NCBI RefSeq assembly: GCF_013403975.1
Contig: NZ_JABFDH010000005.1
Location: 248,001-312,000 of the forward strand
From: Winogradskyella ursingii
Lineage (GTDB): Bacteria; Bacteroidota; Bacteroidia; Flavobacteriales; Flavobacteriaceae
Length of the DNA stretch: 64,000 bases
Direction of reading: 5' to 3'
Program-made: the position numbers and the translations under genes
Shown: piece after piece, positions 1-8,685 of the stretch
Layout of the letters: each line of letters opens with the position of its first letter
How positions within the stretch are numbered: position 1 is the first letter of the stretch
Notes under the pieces: generated by a model
What the model was told of the DNA's origin: nothing
The model's database searches: none
The model's input: the letters and a program-made list of their open reading frames with translations, nothing else

Positions 1-351
1 GACCACTTCAAGTTTTTCTTCAATTTTAGAAAAGTCCACACCTTTTATTTTGCAGACTAGCTTTAAGTTTTGTTCCGCCGTCATATAAGGGTAAAAATTT
101 GGCCGTTCTATAATTGCCCCAACTTGTTTTAATGCATCATGCGTGGTGGTATTACCGTCAAACCAATGAAAGTTACCATTAGTTCTATTGACTACGTTTA
201 GAACAATGCCTAAAGTAGTGGATTTACCACTGCCGTTGGGTCCAAGGATGCCGTAAACATTACCTTTGTTAATGGTGAAACTTAAATCTTTGACCGCTGT
301 AAGATGGCCAAATTTCTTTGTAAGGTTGTTGATTGTTAGGATGGGTTCCAA
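1..351 (-). CDS. ABC transporter ATP-binding protein (N-terminal part, cut by window edge)
   Basis: This is the first 117 codons of an ABC ATPase whose 3' end lies outside the window. It would power an ABC-2 type exporter at the inner membrane. Visible: Walker A GPNGSGKST at residues 37-45, an A-loop-type start with FGHLTAVKDLSF before it, and a Q-loop-like stretch near residues 76-84 (QVGAIIERP). The IERPNFYPYMTAEQNL pattern is typical of the BcrA/CcmA/GldA-like group. The start is a TTG at 349-351, because no in-frame ATG lies between it and the gene on the other strand. The signature motif and Walker B are beyond the edge, so substrate and exact family cannot be told. Confidence 0.85.
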   Translation of the reverse strand, partial: MEPILTINNLTKKFGHLTAVKDLSFTINKGNVYGILGPNGSGKSTTLGIVLNVVNRTNGNFHWFDGNTTTHDALKQVGAIIERPNFYPYMTAEQNLKLVCKIKGVDFSKIEEKLEVV

Positions 352-477
352 GATTGATCGGTTTAAAGATGCCAAAGCAAGTCTGGCAAAAGTTGGTTAT
401 AAAAATAAGACGAAAGAGGTGAAGAATTGTTACATCTAGGTTTAATAAAATATTGTAACTTTATAAAAATCAATAAG

Positions 478-843
478 ATGAAAAAAATTACGGTTATAGC
501 GTCGGTTATTTTATTCTGTTCATTTCAGGGAATAGCACAGACTATCGATAATATTGATGGGTCTTTGGATAATCATAATGTGAATTTTCATTACAATACA
601 ACTTTAATAGACGATTTTAATTCCAAAAAGTTTCCAACGAAAAATCTTTATTTAGATAGGAGAAGTTTTAAATCTAAACTGGATGAATTGCAATTTAATT
701 TTAAATATTTTTTAAAAGAAAACCTGAATTTTTATGATTTCAAAGATTCGATAAAAATTAATAATCAGAAGAAAGACAAGCCTCTTGAATACAGTGAAAA
801 AAATAGGATTCTCATAATTTCAGATAAGGATTCAAAATTATAA
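478..843 (+). CDS. Small exported hypothetical protein
   Basis: The protein has 121 residues and starts at ATG 478; an upstream in-frame TTG at 427 would add a non-signal-like N-terminus before the Lys-rich MKK start. Residues 1-21 form a clear signal peptide (MKK, hydrophobic stretch, then GIAQ), so it is exported and cut by signal peptidase I. The mature part is rich in Asn, Asp, Lys and Phe, with no cysteine pair or recognisable domain. It converges on the 858-1376 gene with a 14-base gap. I do not recognise a family; a lineage-specific periplasmic protein is the safest reading. Confidence 0.6.
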   Translation: MKKITVIASVILFCSFQGIAQTIDNIDGSLDNHNVNFHYNTTLIDDFNSKKFPTKNLYLDRRSFKSKLDELQFNFKYFLKENLNFYDFKDSIKINNQKKDKPLEYSEKNRILIISDKDSKL

Positions 844-857
844 AAAATCGATAAGGA

Positions 858-1376
858 TCAATTCCAATTCTCATCAAAATCCAAATCGCTATAATCATCG
901 ACATCCAAATCGTCGTCAAACTCATTGTAGTCATCATCATCCTGTTCCGCCTCAAACTTTTTCTCTGGCGCTTCATCAGGGATTTGACCTTGTACATACA
1001 TTAAATTTGGGTAGTCTGTACCTTCGGCTTCTTCAAGAATTTCACCTAATTCTACATAAAAAGTCCACATACTCAAAAAATCATACACATAAATGAGGTT
1101 GGTAGAGGCTTCATGAACGACGTCATTAATTTTGGTCTCGTTCATTGTTCTTACCTGATTACCAGCTTCGCTCATATCCATCATGGCAATTTCCTCACCT
1201 TGATTCCATTCGTCGTCGCTCACATAAAAAGACGCCATTTCCATACCGTCAAAACCAAAAGATTGAGTGATAACATTGTGCAAATCTTCCATAGTGTCCG
1301 TTTCTCGGATTTCAATATCACGGAACACATCATCTTCGGTATCATTGTCTAAAACGACTCTAAATCTGTAAATCAT
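858..1376 (-). CDS. Plasmid pRiA4b ORF-3-like family protein
   Basis: The protein has 172 residues. The N-terminal two thirds match the pRiA4b ORF-3 fold (also named IS1096 passenger TnpR-like): MIYRFRVVLDND start, an HNVI..FGFDG segment, a FYVSDDEW segment, and the later YVYDF...W pattern. The last 30 residues are a nearly pure Asp/Glu tail, which suggests a flexible acidic extension. Despite the family name, no transposase is nearby and the gene looks like a resident chromosomal gene. A TATCTTTG promoter element lies about 20 bases before the start on the minus strand. Biochemical role is unknown. Confidence 0.8.
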   Translation of the reverse strand: MIYRFRVVLDNDTEDDVFRDIEIRETDTMEDLHNVITQSFGFDGMEMASFYVSDDEWNQGEEIAMMDMSEAGNQVRTMNETKINDVVHEASTNLIYVYDFLSMWTFYVELGEILEEAEGTDYPNLMYVQGQIPDEAPEKKFEAEQDDDDYNEFDDDLDVDDYSDLDFDENWN

Positions 1377-1396
1377 AGTTGCATATTAATGGTCTG

Positions 1397-1404
1397 CAAA
1401 GATA
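1397..1404 (-). promoter_or_regulatory. Flavobacterial -7 box for the pRiA4b-like gene
   Basis: Minus-strand TATCTTTG matches the Bacteroidota -7 consensus TAnnTTTG and lies 20 bases upstream of the ATG at 1376. No clear TTG -33 element is seen at the usual spacing. Confidence 0.5.
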
Positions 1405-1408
1405 CAAT

Positions 1409-2449
1409 TTATGTTGAAGTTTTTACTGTTTTTGGTTGATGCTTACGACTACTTTCTAAAATAATGTAAAATTGAATTCCTATCATTATGGTAGCGATGA
1501 CCAAATGCAACGGTTGGGTAGAAAACGGGAAGTTAAAGTAGTACATAGCAATGCCTGTGGCAATTTCTAAACCAATACAAATGAGCACTAGTTTGAATTT
1601 ATTGTAACCAAGATTTAATTTTCTGTTACGATAAAATAACCACAAGTTTATAAGAAGTAGCACGATTGAAAGTGTACGATGCACATAGAATTCCATAGGT
1701 GCTATTGCAGTAATATCCCAGTTAAAATAACCATTGAGCTTATTTTGAATATCGACAAATTGCCGTACTTGAGTTCCTAAAATAATTTGAACAAGTGATA
1801 GCAAGGTGGCTATAATAATGCCGTTTCTAAATGTTTTATCAAACTTTTGATTTTTAAAACTCGTTTTTGAGGCAAATATGAGATAAAGAATCACTGCCAC
1901 AATGACCAAAGCCATAACCATATGAATAGTAATTTTGTACGGCGCCAAATTAGAATCGACCACCGTTTTTCCTAACCATGCTTGAAAACCCATTGCTATA
2001 ACGGTAAAAATTGAAAGTAATAAAAAGCGTTTTCTGTCCTTCCAAAGCCAAATGGACATAATGGTGAATATAAGAATAGGGATGCCAGAAAGTGCGCCCA
2101 ATAATCTGTTGACATATTCGACCCATGTGTGCAATGGATTGAACTCGGCATAATCATGTGCTGTATAGGGTTCCCAATTATTAATATTGAAATTTTTAGC
2201 TGATGTGAAATCTTCTTTTGATACTTGCAATTCTTCATTTACAATAATCACAACTCCCTTTTTATAATCGTGATTTGGTTTAAATTGTAATTCCGAAAGT
2301 TCGGTTGGTGGAATATAGTATCCAAAGCATTTTGGCCAATCTGGGCAGCCCATGCCAGATCCTGTCATACGTACCACAGCACCAGCTATGATGACGAGAT
2401 AAATCATTACCAAAGCTATTTTTACTGTTTTCCTGAATCTTTTTCTCAC
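1409..2449 (-). CDS. ctaA: Heme A synthase, COX15/CtaA family
   Basis: This 346-residue inner-membrane enzyme oxidises the C8 methyl of heme O to give heme A for aa3-type cytochrome oxidase. It has about eight hydrophobic segments. The N-terminal signature GSGMGCPDWPKCFG (residues 30-43) carries the Cys pair C35 and C41. Probable heme ligands are H107 (H-x3-E-x2-NR), H176, H257 and H315, each in a membrane segment. Its start is 3 bases after the stop of the acetyltransferase gene, so it is probably co-transcribed with cca and the acetyltransferase. Length and motifs fit the family well. Confidence 0.93.
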   Translation of the reverse strand: MRKRFRKTVKIALVMIYLVIIAGAVVRMTGSGMGCPDWPKCFGYYIPPTELSELQFKPNHDYKKGVVIIVNEELQVSKEDFTSAKNFNINNWEPYTAHDYAEFNPLHTWVEYVNRLLGALSGIPILIFTIMSIWLWKDRKRFLLLSIFTVIAMGFQAWLGKTVVDSNLAPYKITIHMVMALVIVAVILYLIFASKTSFKNQKFDKTFRNGIIIATLLSLVQIILGTQVRQFVDIQNKLNGYFNWDITAIAPMEFYVHRTLSIVLLLINLWLFYRNRKLNLGYNKFKLVLICIGLEIATGIAMYYFNFPFSTQPLHLVIATIMIGIQFYIILESSRKHQPKTVKTST

Positions 2450-2452
2450 GCT

Positions 2453-2902
2453 TTATAATACTTTTTTAAAACAAAGACTGTTATCCATATTTTGGTACTG
2501 TCCGTATTTTGGGATGATTTGATAGTTATTTTTTTTATAAAATTCAACAGCTTCTTTCTGCCTAATTCCAGTTTCTAAAATACAGGATTCATACTTTAGT
2601 TTTGAAGCCCAATTTTCAAGCTCTTTTAGAATTTTTGAACCTACTGATTTTTTTCTAGCTTCAGGTTTTGTAAACATGCGTTTTATTTCGACTGAATTGT
2701 TATCGAAATTTTTAAATGCGCCGCAGCCAACGGGATTTTCATTATCATAAGCTACGACCACATGCTCTAAGTTTTCAATGCCGTTAAACTGATTATAAAA
2801 TTCATGTTCGTCACCATCCGTGATTTTTAAATAGGTATCCAGCTCACTGATAAGTCGAATAAAATCTTTATTTATAGAATTAGTTCTTACGATTTTTATC
2901 AT
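2453..2902 (-). CDS. GNAT family N-acetyltransferase
   Basis: The protein has 149 residues with the GNAT fold order: an N-terminal helix pair, then GCGAFKNFDNNSVEIKRMF as the central strands, followed by the acetyl-CoA pyrophosphate-binding stretch R-K-K-S-V-G-S-K-I-L (about residues 103-112) and a C-terminal YKKNNYQ segment (FYxxxGF-like). Substrate is unknown; the family acetylates amines of small molecules or protein N-termini. It lies 2 bases after cca and 3 bases before the heme A synthase gene, in one leftward transcription unit. Confidence 0.88.
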   Translation of the reverse strand: MIKIVRTNSINKDFIRLISELDTYLKITDGDEHEFYNQFNGIENLEHVVVAYDNENPVGCGAFKNFDNNSVEIKRMFTKPEARKKSVGSKILKELENWASKLKYESCILETGIRQKEAVEFYKKNNYQIIPKYGQYQNMDNSLCFKKVL

Positions 2903-2904
2903 GG

Positions 2905-4320
2905 TTATTCAGCCACTTTAAGTCCTAACTTTTTCCCTTCCTCTAACATGAGTTGAAAAGCCGCTTCGTGTTCATTAGGAATTTCACCTTCTAAAATGGC
3001 CTCTTTAATGGCCTCCTTTATAACACCAATTTCGCGAGAAGGTTTCAAATTGAATGCTTCCATAATTTCCTCACCAGAAATGGGTGGCTGAAAATTCCGA
3101 ATCTGATCACGTTCTTCAACTTCAACAATTTTATCTCTTACCTTTTGAAAGTTGTTATGATATTTTTTAAATTTCTTTGGATTTTTTGTCGTGATATCTG
3201 CCTCGCAAAGCGTCATTAAATCATCCACGTGGTCACCAGCATCAAATACCAAACGGCGCACGGCTGAATCCGTGACATCACTCGCCAAAACAATTGGCCG
3301 CGAACTCATTAATACCATCTTTTGAACAAATTTCATTTTGTCATTCAATGGCATTTTCAACCTTTTGAATAATTTGTATACCATTTTACTGCCTACAAAT
3401 TCGTGAGCATGAAAGGTCCAACCAATTTTTTTATGAAATCTTTTGGTTGGTGCTTTGCCAATGTCATGTAATAAGGCGGCCCAGCGCAACCATAGATTAT
3501 CGGTGGTTTTAGAGATGTTATCTACAACCTCCAATGTGTGATAGAAGTTATCTTTATGGCGCTGTCCTTCCTTTTCGTCAATGCCTTTTAGAGCTGTAAG
3601 TTCTGGTAAAATGTAATCCAATAATCCTGTTTTTTCGAGCAATAAGAATCCGATTGAAGGTGTATCACTTTCAAGGATTTTGTTAAGCTCAACTACGATA
3701 CGCTCTTTTGTTATGATTTTTATTCGATCCTTATTTTCAGTAATCGCTTTTAAGGATTGTTCTTCTATTTTAAAGTTGAGCTGAGTTGCAAAACGGATGG
3801 CACGCATCATGCGCAAAGGGTCATCACTGTAAGTTATATTAGGGTCTAAGGGTGTACGGATAATCCCTTTATCTAAATCCTCAAGTCCATTAAAAGGGTC
3901 TAATAATTCACCAAAATCATCATGATTCAAACTTAACGCTAAGGCATTGATGGTAAAATCGCGACGGTTTTGATCGTCTTTAAGCGTACCGTTTTCAACA
4001 ATTGGATTTCGGCTGTTTTCTGAGTAACTTTCCTTTCTTGCGCCAACAAATTCAATTTCGATATCTTCATATTGGAGCATTGCCGTACCGTAAGTTTTAA
4101 AAATCTGCACTTTTGGTTTGCTAGGAATATGTTCTGACACCTTTTTAGCGAGCTCGATACCACTGCCCACGGCAACAATATCAATATCTTTGGCATTCCC
4201 TCGTTCTATCAGGTAATCACGTACAAATCCGCCGATGACAAAGGCATCTACGTTTAGTACTTCTGCAGACTTAGAAATTAATTTAAAAACAGGATGTTGT
4301 AAAGCGCGTTTATGGTTCAT
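2905..4320 (-). CDS. cca: CCA tRNA nucleotidyltransferase / poly(A) polymerase family with HD domain
   Basis: The 471-residue enzyme would add or repair the 3' CCA of tRNAs. The nucleotidyltransferase head shows GGFVRD (30-35) and the metal-binding DID (45-47), then [11 protein letters not shown] (119-129) and the [12 protein letters not shown] flexible-loop region. An HD phosphohydrolase domain follows with H261 and HD at 285-286. The two tRNA genes seen in this window do not encode CCA, consistent with a need for this enzyme. It heads the leftward unit with the acetyltransferase and ctaA. Some class II members are A-adding or poly(A) enzymes; the HD domain favours a full CCA-adding enzyme but does not prove it. 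Confidence 0.92.
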   Translation of the reverse strand: MNHKRALQHPVFKLISKSAEVLNVDAFVIGGFVRDYLIERGNAKDIDIVAVGSGIELAKKVSEHIPSKPKVQIFKTYGTAMLQYEDIEIEFVGARKESYSENSRNPIVENGTLKDDQNRRDFTINALALSLNHDDFGELLDPFNGLEDLDKGIIRTPLDPNITYSDDPLRMMRAIRFATQLNFKIEEQSLKAITENKDRIKIITKERIVVELNKILESDTPSIGFLLLEKTGLLDYILPELTALKGIDEKEGQRHKDNFYHTLEVVDNISKTTDNLWLRWAALLHDIGKAPTKRFHKKIGWTFHAHEFVGSKMVYKLFKRLKMPLNDKMKFVQKMVLMSSRPIVLASDVTDSAVRRLVFDAGDHVDDLMTLCEADITTKNPKKFKKYHNNFQKVRDKIVEVEERDQIRNFQPPISGEEIMEAFNLKPSREIGVIKEAIKEAILEGEIPNEHEAAFQLMLEEGKKLGLKVAE

Positions 4321-4339
4321 TGACTTAATTTTCGCTTTG

Positions 4340-4347
4340 CAAAGATA
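4340..4347 (-). promoter_or_regulatory. -7 box for cca
   Basis: Minus-strand TATCTTTG (consensus TAnnTTTG) lies 19 bases before the cca ATG. A matching TTG -33 element is not evident. Confidence 0.5.
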
Positions 4348-4431
4348 CGTCTTGCTGTTTATGTAATAAAATGGTTTTAGATGTTTTGAACATGAAAATT
4401 GTGTAGCTATACTAGAAAAGTAATAGATTAT

Positions 4432-4439
4432 TATTTTTG
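4432..4439 (+). promoter_or_regulatory. Candidate -7 box for the Kdo-kinase-like gene
   Basis: TATTTTTG fits TAnnTTTG and lies 26 bases before the ATG at 4466. A second near-match, TAATATTG at 4454-4461, is closer to the start; which one is used cannot be decided by eye. Confidence 0.35.
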
Positions 4440-4465
4440 ATTTCTAAAAATTGTAATATTGCCGT

Positions 4466-5233
4466 ATGAAAAATTTTGAAATTAAAGATGAATATAGACT
4501 CCATCAGGATAAGCTGGATGATTTCATAGCTAATTTTAATACAAAAGGCACTCCATTTGGCAATCAGCAGCGAAATGCACTACGGCTGTTTGAGTTAAAT
4601 GATTCTATCATCAATATAAAATCCTTTAAAGTTCCCAATATTCTCAACCAAATAGCATACAATTTTTTAAGAAAAAGCAAAGCACAACGTTCATTTGAGT
4701 ATGCATTAAAATTACAAGAATTGGGTATAGGGACACCAGAACCAATAGCATATTACGAGTTTAAAACACCTGTTTTGTTTAAGCATAGTTACTATGTTTC
4801 AAAGCAACTGGATTGTGATTTAACCTATAGGGAACTTACCACGGATTTTAACTACCCAGATTATGAACAGATTCTGCGTGAGTTCACCAAATTTACTTAT
4901 GAGCTTCATGAAAAAGGTGTTAAATTCTTGGATCATTCTCCGGGAAATACATTGATAAAAAAGACCGCAGATGGTTATGCATTTTTTCTTGTGGATTTGA
5001 ACCGTATGGAATTTAAACAAATGGATTTTGAAGAACGTATCAAAAATTTTGACCGATTGACCATCCATAAATCCATGGTTGAAATCATGAGTGACGAATA
5101 TGCTAAACTTTCAGGTGAAGATTACAACAAGATAGTTGATCTTATGTGGAAATCTACTGAGGAATTTCAGCGTAAATACCACAACAAGAAGAAGTTGAAA
5201 AAGAAACTGAAATTCTGGAAAAAGAAAAATTAA
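4466..5233 (+). CDS. Kdo/WaaP-family lipopolysaccharide kinase-like protein
   Basis: The 255-residue protein has a small kinase fold of the RIO/Kdo kinase/WaaP group, which phosphorylates LPS core sugars on the inner face of the membrane. Visible: a likely ATP-binding Lys around residue 52 (INIKSF), the catalytic loop LDHSPGN with D156 and N161, and the metal-binding VDLNR with D177. The C-terminus is strongly basic (KKKLKKKLKFWKKK), which may bind the membrane surface. It converges with the glycosyltransferase gene at 5230, overlapping by 4 bases. Next to glycosyltransferases, it probably acts in LPS core assembly; the acceptor sugar is not known. Confidence 0.82.
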   Translation: MKNFEIKDEYRLHQDKLDDFIANFNTKGTPFGNQQRNALRLFELNDSIINIKSFKVPNILNQIAYNFLRKSKAQRSFEYALKLQELGIGTPEPIAYYEFKTPVLFKHSYYVSKQLDCDLTYRELTTDFNYPDYEQILREFTKFTYELHEKGVKFLDHSPGNTLIKKTADGYAFFLVDLNRMEFKQMDFEERIKNFDRLTIHKSMVEIMSDEYAKLSGEDYNKIVDLMWKSTEEFQRKYHNKKKLKKKLKFWKKKN

Positions 5234-5991
5234 GTTTGGGACTTATAAATTTCACGCAATTTAGAATACTTTAAGAACGTAATGTTAGCAGTCTGTTTGC
5301 AAATGACATACCCATTAAATCCATCCAAAAACCCCAATCTTAAAAAATAGGATTTAAAGAAGGCCCAAGCGGGATTCCAAATGATTTTCCAGATTGGTGC
5401 TTTTTTTCCTTTTTTAAAATAGGCTTTAGCTGCAATGGAAGAAAAATACTCTGTTTTTTGGTTGAATTCTGAATAGCTCTGATAGGTTTGGTGCAAAATA
5501 TCGCCTTTTAAATATCCTGTTTTGGAATTTGAATCATTCAATTTTACATTATCATGAGGGTTGATTCCCGTCCATTTTGCTTTTCGCCTATCAAAAACTC
5601 GTAGCTTTTTGTTGGGATACCAATCTGAATGTTTAATCCATTGGCCACAAAAGTTATTTAATCTGTTACAATAATAACCGTCATATTTCCAATTGCTTTT
5701 TACGTTGATTATGGATTTTTGTAGTGTTTCAGAAAGTGATTCGTCGCCATCTAATGAAACTATATAATCATGACTGGCCTGCGTTAATGCAAAATTCTTT
5801 TGCTCAATGTAGCCAAGAAACTTTTTTTCAATAAACTTTACATTAAAACCCTCACATATTTCTTTTGTCCTATCCGTAGAATAGGAATCTACAACCACTA
5901 TTTCATCCACAACATCGACCAAGGATTGTAAACAGTTTTCAATATTCCGTTCTTCGTTAAAGGTTATTATTACTCCCGATAGTTTTGGCAT
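5230..5991 (-). CDS. Glycosyltransferase family 2, WaaE/KdtX-like
   Basis: The 253-residue protein is counted from the ATG at 5991 (MPKLSGVIITFNEE); a longer reading from 6039 would overlap the divergent neighbour. GT-A motifs are clear: ITFNEERNIENCL, VVDSYSTDRT and the DxD-like SLDGDE. Together with the C-terminal WxPxxxFxKxYxL-type segment (NPAWAFFKSYFLRLG), it resembles LPS core beta-1,4-glucosyltransferases of the WaaE/KdtX type. It would transfer a sugar to lipid-A core at the cytoplasmic face. Donor and acceptor cannot be read from sequence. Confidence 0.88.
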   Translation of the reverse strand: MPKLSGVIITFNEERNIENCLQSLVDVVDEIVVVDSYSTDRTKEICEGFNVKFIEKKFLGYIEQKNFALTQASHDYIVSLDGDESLSETLQKSIINVKSNWKYDGYYCNRLNNFCGQWIKHSDWYPNKKLRVFDRRKAKWTGINPHDNVKLNDSNSKTGYLKGDILHQTYQSYSEFNQKTEYFSSIAAKAYFKKGKKAPIWKIIWNPAWAFFKSYFLRLGFLDGFNGYVICKQTANITFLKYSKLREIYKSQT

Positions 5992-6020
5992 TGGTATATT
6001 TTTCTGAGCTGTAAAAATAG

Positions 6021-6028
6021 TATTTTTG
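6021..6028 (+). promoter_or_regulatory. -7 box just upstream of glycosyltransferase start
   Basis: TATTTTTG is a full TAnnTTTG match only 5 bases before the ATG at 6034, so the transcript would have almost no leader. It also argues for ATG 6034 over the in-frame GTG at 6028. Confidence 0.5.
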
Positions 6029-6033
6029 TGTTT

Positions 6034-6855
6034 ATGCACTCCTCAATACAAGCATCGGTAATAATTAGTACATACAACAAGCCAGAATACCTGGAGTTGG
6101 TTTTGTATAGCTACAGTATTCAGACGAATAAGAATTTTGAAATTATTATAGCGGATGATGGTTCTGATGACCGTACTAAAAATGTTATTGATATTTTTAA
6201 GAATAAAACCGATTTTAAAGTTGTACACGTTTGGCAGGTAGACAATGGCTTTGAAAAAACAAAAATATTAAATAAGGCCATTGTAGCTTCAGGCTCAGAT
6301 TACTTAATATTTACGGATGGAGATTGTATAGCAAGAAAGGATTTTGTAGAAACACATTTAGCGCTTCGTCGTAATAATTGTGCGCTCTCTGGCGGCTATT
6401 TTAAGCTTACGGAAAGTGTTTCAAAAAAAATCTCAAAAGACCTTATTTTCAAACAAAAATGTTTTGATAAAATTTGGTTGTTGGAGAATGGACAACCCAA
6501 AAGTTTTAAACTCAATAAACTTACTGCATCGAAATTTAAATCGAAGTTTTTGAATACTGTAACACCGACTAAGGCCACATTTGATGGCATGAACGTGTCC
6601 TGCTGGAAAATAGACATCCTGGAGGTCAATGGTTTTGATGAGCGCATGTGCTATGGCGGTGAGGATAGGGAAGTGGGTGAGCGCATGATGCACAATGGTG
6701 TAAAATTTCTCCAAGTACGTTACAGCTGTATTTGCGTACATTTGTATCATGAAAGGCCATATAAAAATGAAGCTGCCCGATTAGAAAATGAAAAAATTAG
6801 ACAATCCACAAAAAAGTATAAAACGATAAAAACTCCATTCGGAATCAATTCATAA
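6034..6855 (+). CDS. Glycosyltransferase family 2 with C-terminal galactosyltransferase-like domain (copy 1)
   Basis: The 273-residue protein is counted from ATG 6034. The GT-A core has VIISTYNKPEYLE at the N-terminus, IIADDGSDDRT, and the DxD-type FTDGDCIA. The C-terminal half carries NGFDERMCYGGEDREVGER, the conserved region found in chondroitin-polymerase-like and galactosyl/GalNAc transferases. It is followed after 4 bases by a close paralog at 6860, so the two are a tandem duplication and probably co-transcribed. It likely adds successive sugars in the LPS core or surface glycan made by this island. Confidence 0.9.
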   Translation: MHSSIQASVIISTYNKPEYLELVLYSYSIQTNKNFEIIIADDGSDDRTKNVIDIFKNKTDFKVVHVWQVDNGFEKTKILNKAIVASGSDYLIFTDGDCIARKDFVETHLALRRNNCALSGGYFKLTESVSKKISKDLIFKQKCFDKIWLLENGQPKSFKLNKLTASKFKSKFLNTVTPTKATFDGMNVSCWKIDILEVNGFDERMCYGGEDREVGERMMHNGVKFLQVRYSCICVHLYHERPYKNEAARLENEKIRQSTKKYKTIKTPFGINS

Positions 6856-6859
6856 AATA

Positions 6860-7678
6860 ATGCAGAAACCAGAAATTTCAATAATCATAAGTACCTATAA
6901 TTCTGAAGCTTGGTTAGAAAAAGTAATGTGGAGTTATGAAGCTCAAAACTTCAAGGATTTTGAAATGATTATTGCAGATGATGGCTCAAAACAGCCTACG
7001 TTTGATTTGATTGATAAGATGAAATCATTGATACATTATCCAATACATCATGTGTGGCACGAGGATAACGGTTTTCAAAAATCACAAATTTTGAATAAAG
7101 CTATTTTAGCCTGCAATTCAGATTATATTTTAATGAGTGACGGAGATTGCATGGCTCGTGAAGATTATGTGAAAGTCCATATTGAAACCCGTGAAAAAGG
7201 GTACTTTTTATCAGGAGGTTATTTTATGCTGCCCATGTCAATTTCTAAAGAAATTACAAAAGAAGATATTTTAACGCAACGTTGTTTTAATGTCAATTGG
7301 TTAAAATCACACGGACTCAAATCATCTTTTAAAAACAACAAGCTTACGGCCAGTGGATTTACTGAGAAGTTCTTAAATACAGTTACACCTACCAATGCCA
7401 GTTGGAATGGTCATAACTCATCTGGATGGAAAACGGATATTATTGCTGTAAATGGTTTTGATGAACGTATGCAATATGGTGGACAAGATCGTGAATTGGG
7501 TGAACGACTTTTTAATTACGGCATAAAATCAAAGCAAATTAGGTACAGTGCGGTCTGCTTGCATTTAGATCACCCTAGAGGCTATAAAACTCAAGACTCC
7601 ATTGATAAGAATCGAGCCATTAGAGAAACGACTAGAAAAGAAAATTTAAAGTGGACGGATTATGGGATAAAGAAGTAA
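6860..7678 (+). CDS. Glycosyltransferase family 2 with C-terminal galactosyltransferase-like domain (copy 2)
   Basis: The 272-residue protein is a paralog of the 6034-6855 product, sharing STYN, ADDGS, SDGDCMA, LNTVTPT and NGFDERMQYGGQDRELGER in the same order. All expected GT-A motifs are intact, so both copies are probably active. Differences are spread along the protein, including the acceptor-facing middle part, which suggests the two enzymes act on different acceptors, not a recent identical copy. It converges on the Stealth-family gene with a 13-base gap. Confidence 0.9.
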   Translation: MQKPEISIIISTYNSEAWLEKVMWSYEAQNFKDFEMIIADDGSKQPTFDLIDKMKSLIHYPIHHVWHEDNGFQKSQILNKAILACNSDYILMSDGDCMAREDYVKVHIETREKGYFLSGGYFMLPMSISKEITKEDILTQRCFNVNWLKSHGLKSSFKNNKLTASGFTEKFLNTVTPTNASWNGHNSSGWKTDIIAVNGFDERMQYGGQDRELGERLFNYGIKSKQIRYSAVCLHLDHPRGYKTQDSIDKNRAIRETTRKENLKWTDYGIKK

Positions 7679-7691
7679 CTCGGAATTGATC

Positions 7692-8651
7692 TTAGTTTGT
7701 TCTGTCTTTAAGCCATTGTAATATATATTCTAATATGTTTGGAGGACATTGGTCCAAACCCTGTAACCCTAAAAACAAATTCCCTTTAGATTTTATATTT
7801 AGTTTAAACTTATACCAGAACAATGGCTTTTTATAAGACCTAAAATAGATTAATTGTAAATCGTCTTTTAGAACACAGGTTTTATTTTTAATTTCTAAAT
7901 GATTAATTAATCCCTGAAATAAAAATTGATGATTACTTCTAAACCGATACTTAATATTATCTATAAATAGATCTTCATTCTCCTGAAAATACTGTTGAAA
8001 TGTAGTTTTTCTAAAAGGGTGTGGGGTGTGTTTAAAATTGTAGTATTTATTAAAGCCTGCTAACTTCGCAGCTCTTTGTTGGGCAGCTTTATGTCCACTT
8101 ACCTTTGGTGCTTTTAATTTTTTGTAAAAAATATTTTCTTCAAATTTTAACCATTTACCTCTTAAAACAGGTTGTCCGTTGATGAAAAAGTCAGTAGGTT
8201 TTACCTCATTAATTAAGAAAAAATCGTCATTTAGGTAAATAAAATGATCTGCTAAAGCAGGTATTCTAAACATAAAGGATTCTATAGACCGACTGCTGAA
8301 TGTTGGTAAATATTCTTCATAACCAGAAAATATAGTCTTATGATCTATTATGGTTACATTTTTATAAATATCAACTGCATTGTTATTCTTTAAAAAATCC
8401 GGTATTTGTTGATCCGTAATAATAAAAATATTTCTAATAAAGGGGGCAAATTTTAAAATAGAATCTACTGTGTATTTTATTTCGTTAACTTGATCAAAGC
8501 GTGTTCTGAACTTTTTTGATTCTATTTTTTTAGTATCTTCTAAATAGGGCAACATTTTTTTTTGATGTTCTTCGTCATTACCATCAACCCAAGATATTAC
8601 TGCGTCTATAGGTAATTCAGTATCGTGACTTTGTGTTGCTGTCTTTTGCAT
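7692..8651 (-). CDS. Stealth-family capsule/exopolysaccharide hexose-1-phosphate transferase
   Basis: The 319-residue protein matches the Stealth family, which transfers sugar-1-phosphate to make phosphodiester-linked glycans. Conserved regions: CR1 IDAVISWVDGND (15-26), the RFDQVNEIKYTVDSI and NIFIITDQQ segments, CR2 with RSIESFMFRIPAL (121-133) and FIYLNDDFFLI (137-147), CR3-like FKHTPHPFRKTTF, and a final RSNHQFLF region. The family is related to GlcNAc-1-phosphotransferase of eukaryotes. It is 34 bases downstream of the TupA-like gene on the same strand, so it probably decorates the same surface glycan. Confidence 0.87.
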   Translation of the reverse strand: MQKTATQSHDTELPIDAVISWVDGNDEEHQKKMLPYLEDTKKIESKKFRTRFDQVNEIKYTVDSILKFAPFIRNIFIITDQQIPDFLKNNNAVDIYKNVTIIDHKTIFSGYEEYLPTFSSRSIESFMFRIPALADHFIYLNDDFFLINEVKPTDFFINGQPVLRGKWLKFEENIFYKKLKAPKVSGHKAAQQRAAKLAGFNKYYNFKHTPHPFRKTTFQQYFQENEDLFIDNIKYRFRSNHQFLFQGLINHLEIKNKTCVLKDDLQLIYFRSYKKPLFWYKFKLNIKSKGNLFLGLQGLDQCPPNILEYILQWLKDRTN

Positions 8652-8685
8652 TGAAGAATATCTGTTTATGTTTTAAAAAAATAAT

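Noticed and set aside
812..997. Met-rich 61-codon frame on the minus strand
   Set aside because: It is a shifted-frame shadow of the acidic tail of the pRiA4b-like gene.
858..1376. Possible mobile element, because of the IS1096/pRiA4b family name
   Set aside because: No transposase, terminal inverted repeats or target duplication are seen; the family is a common resident gene in this phylum.
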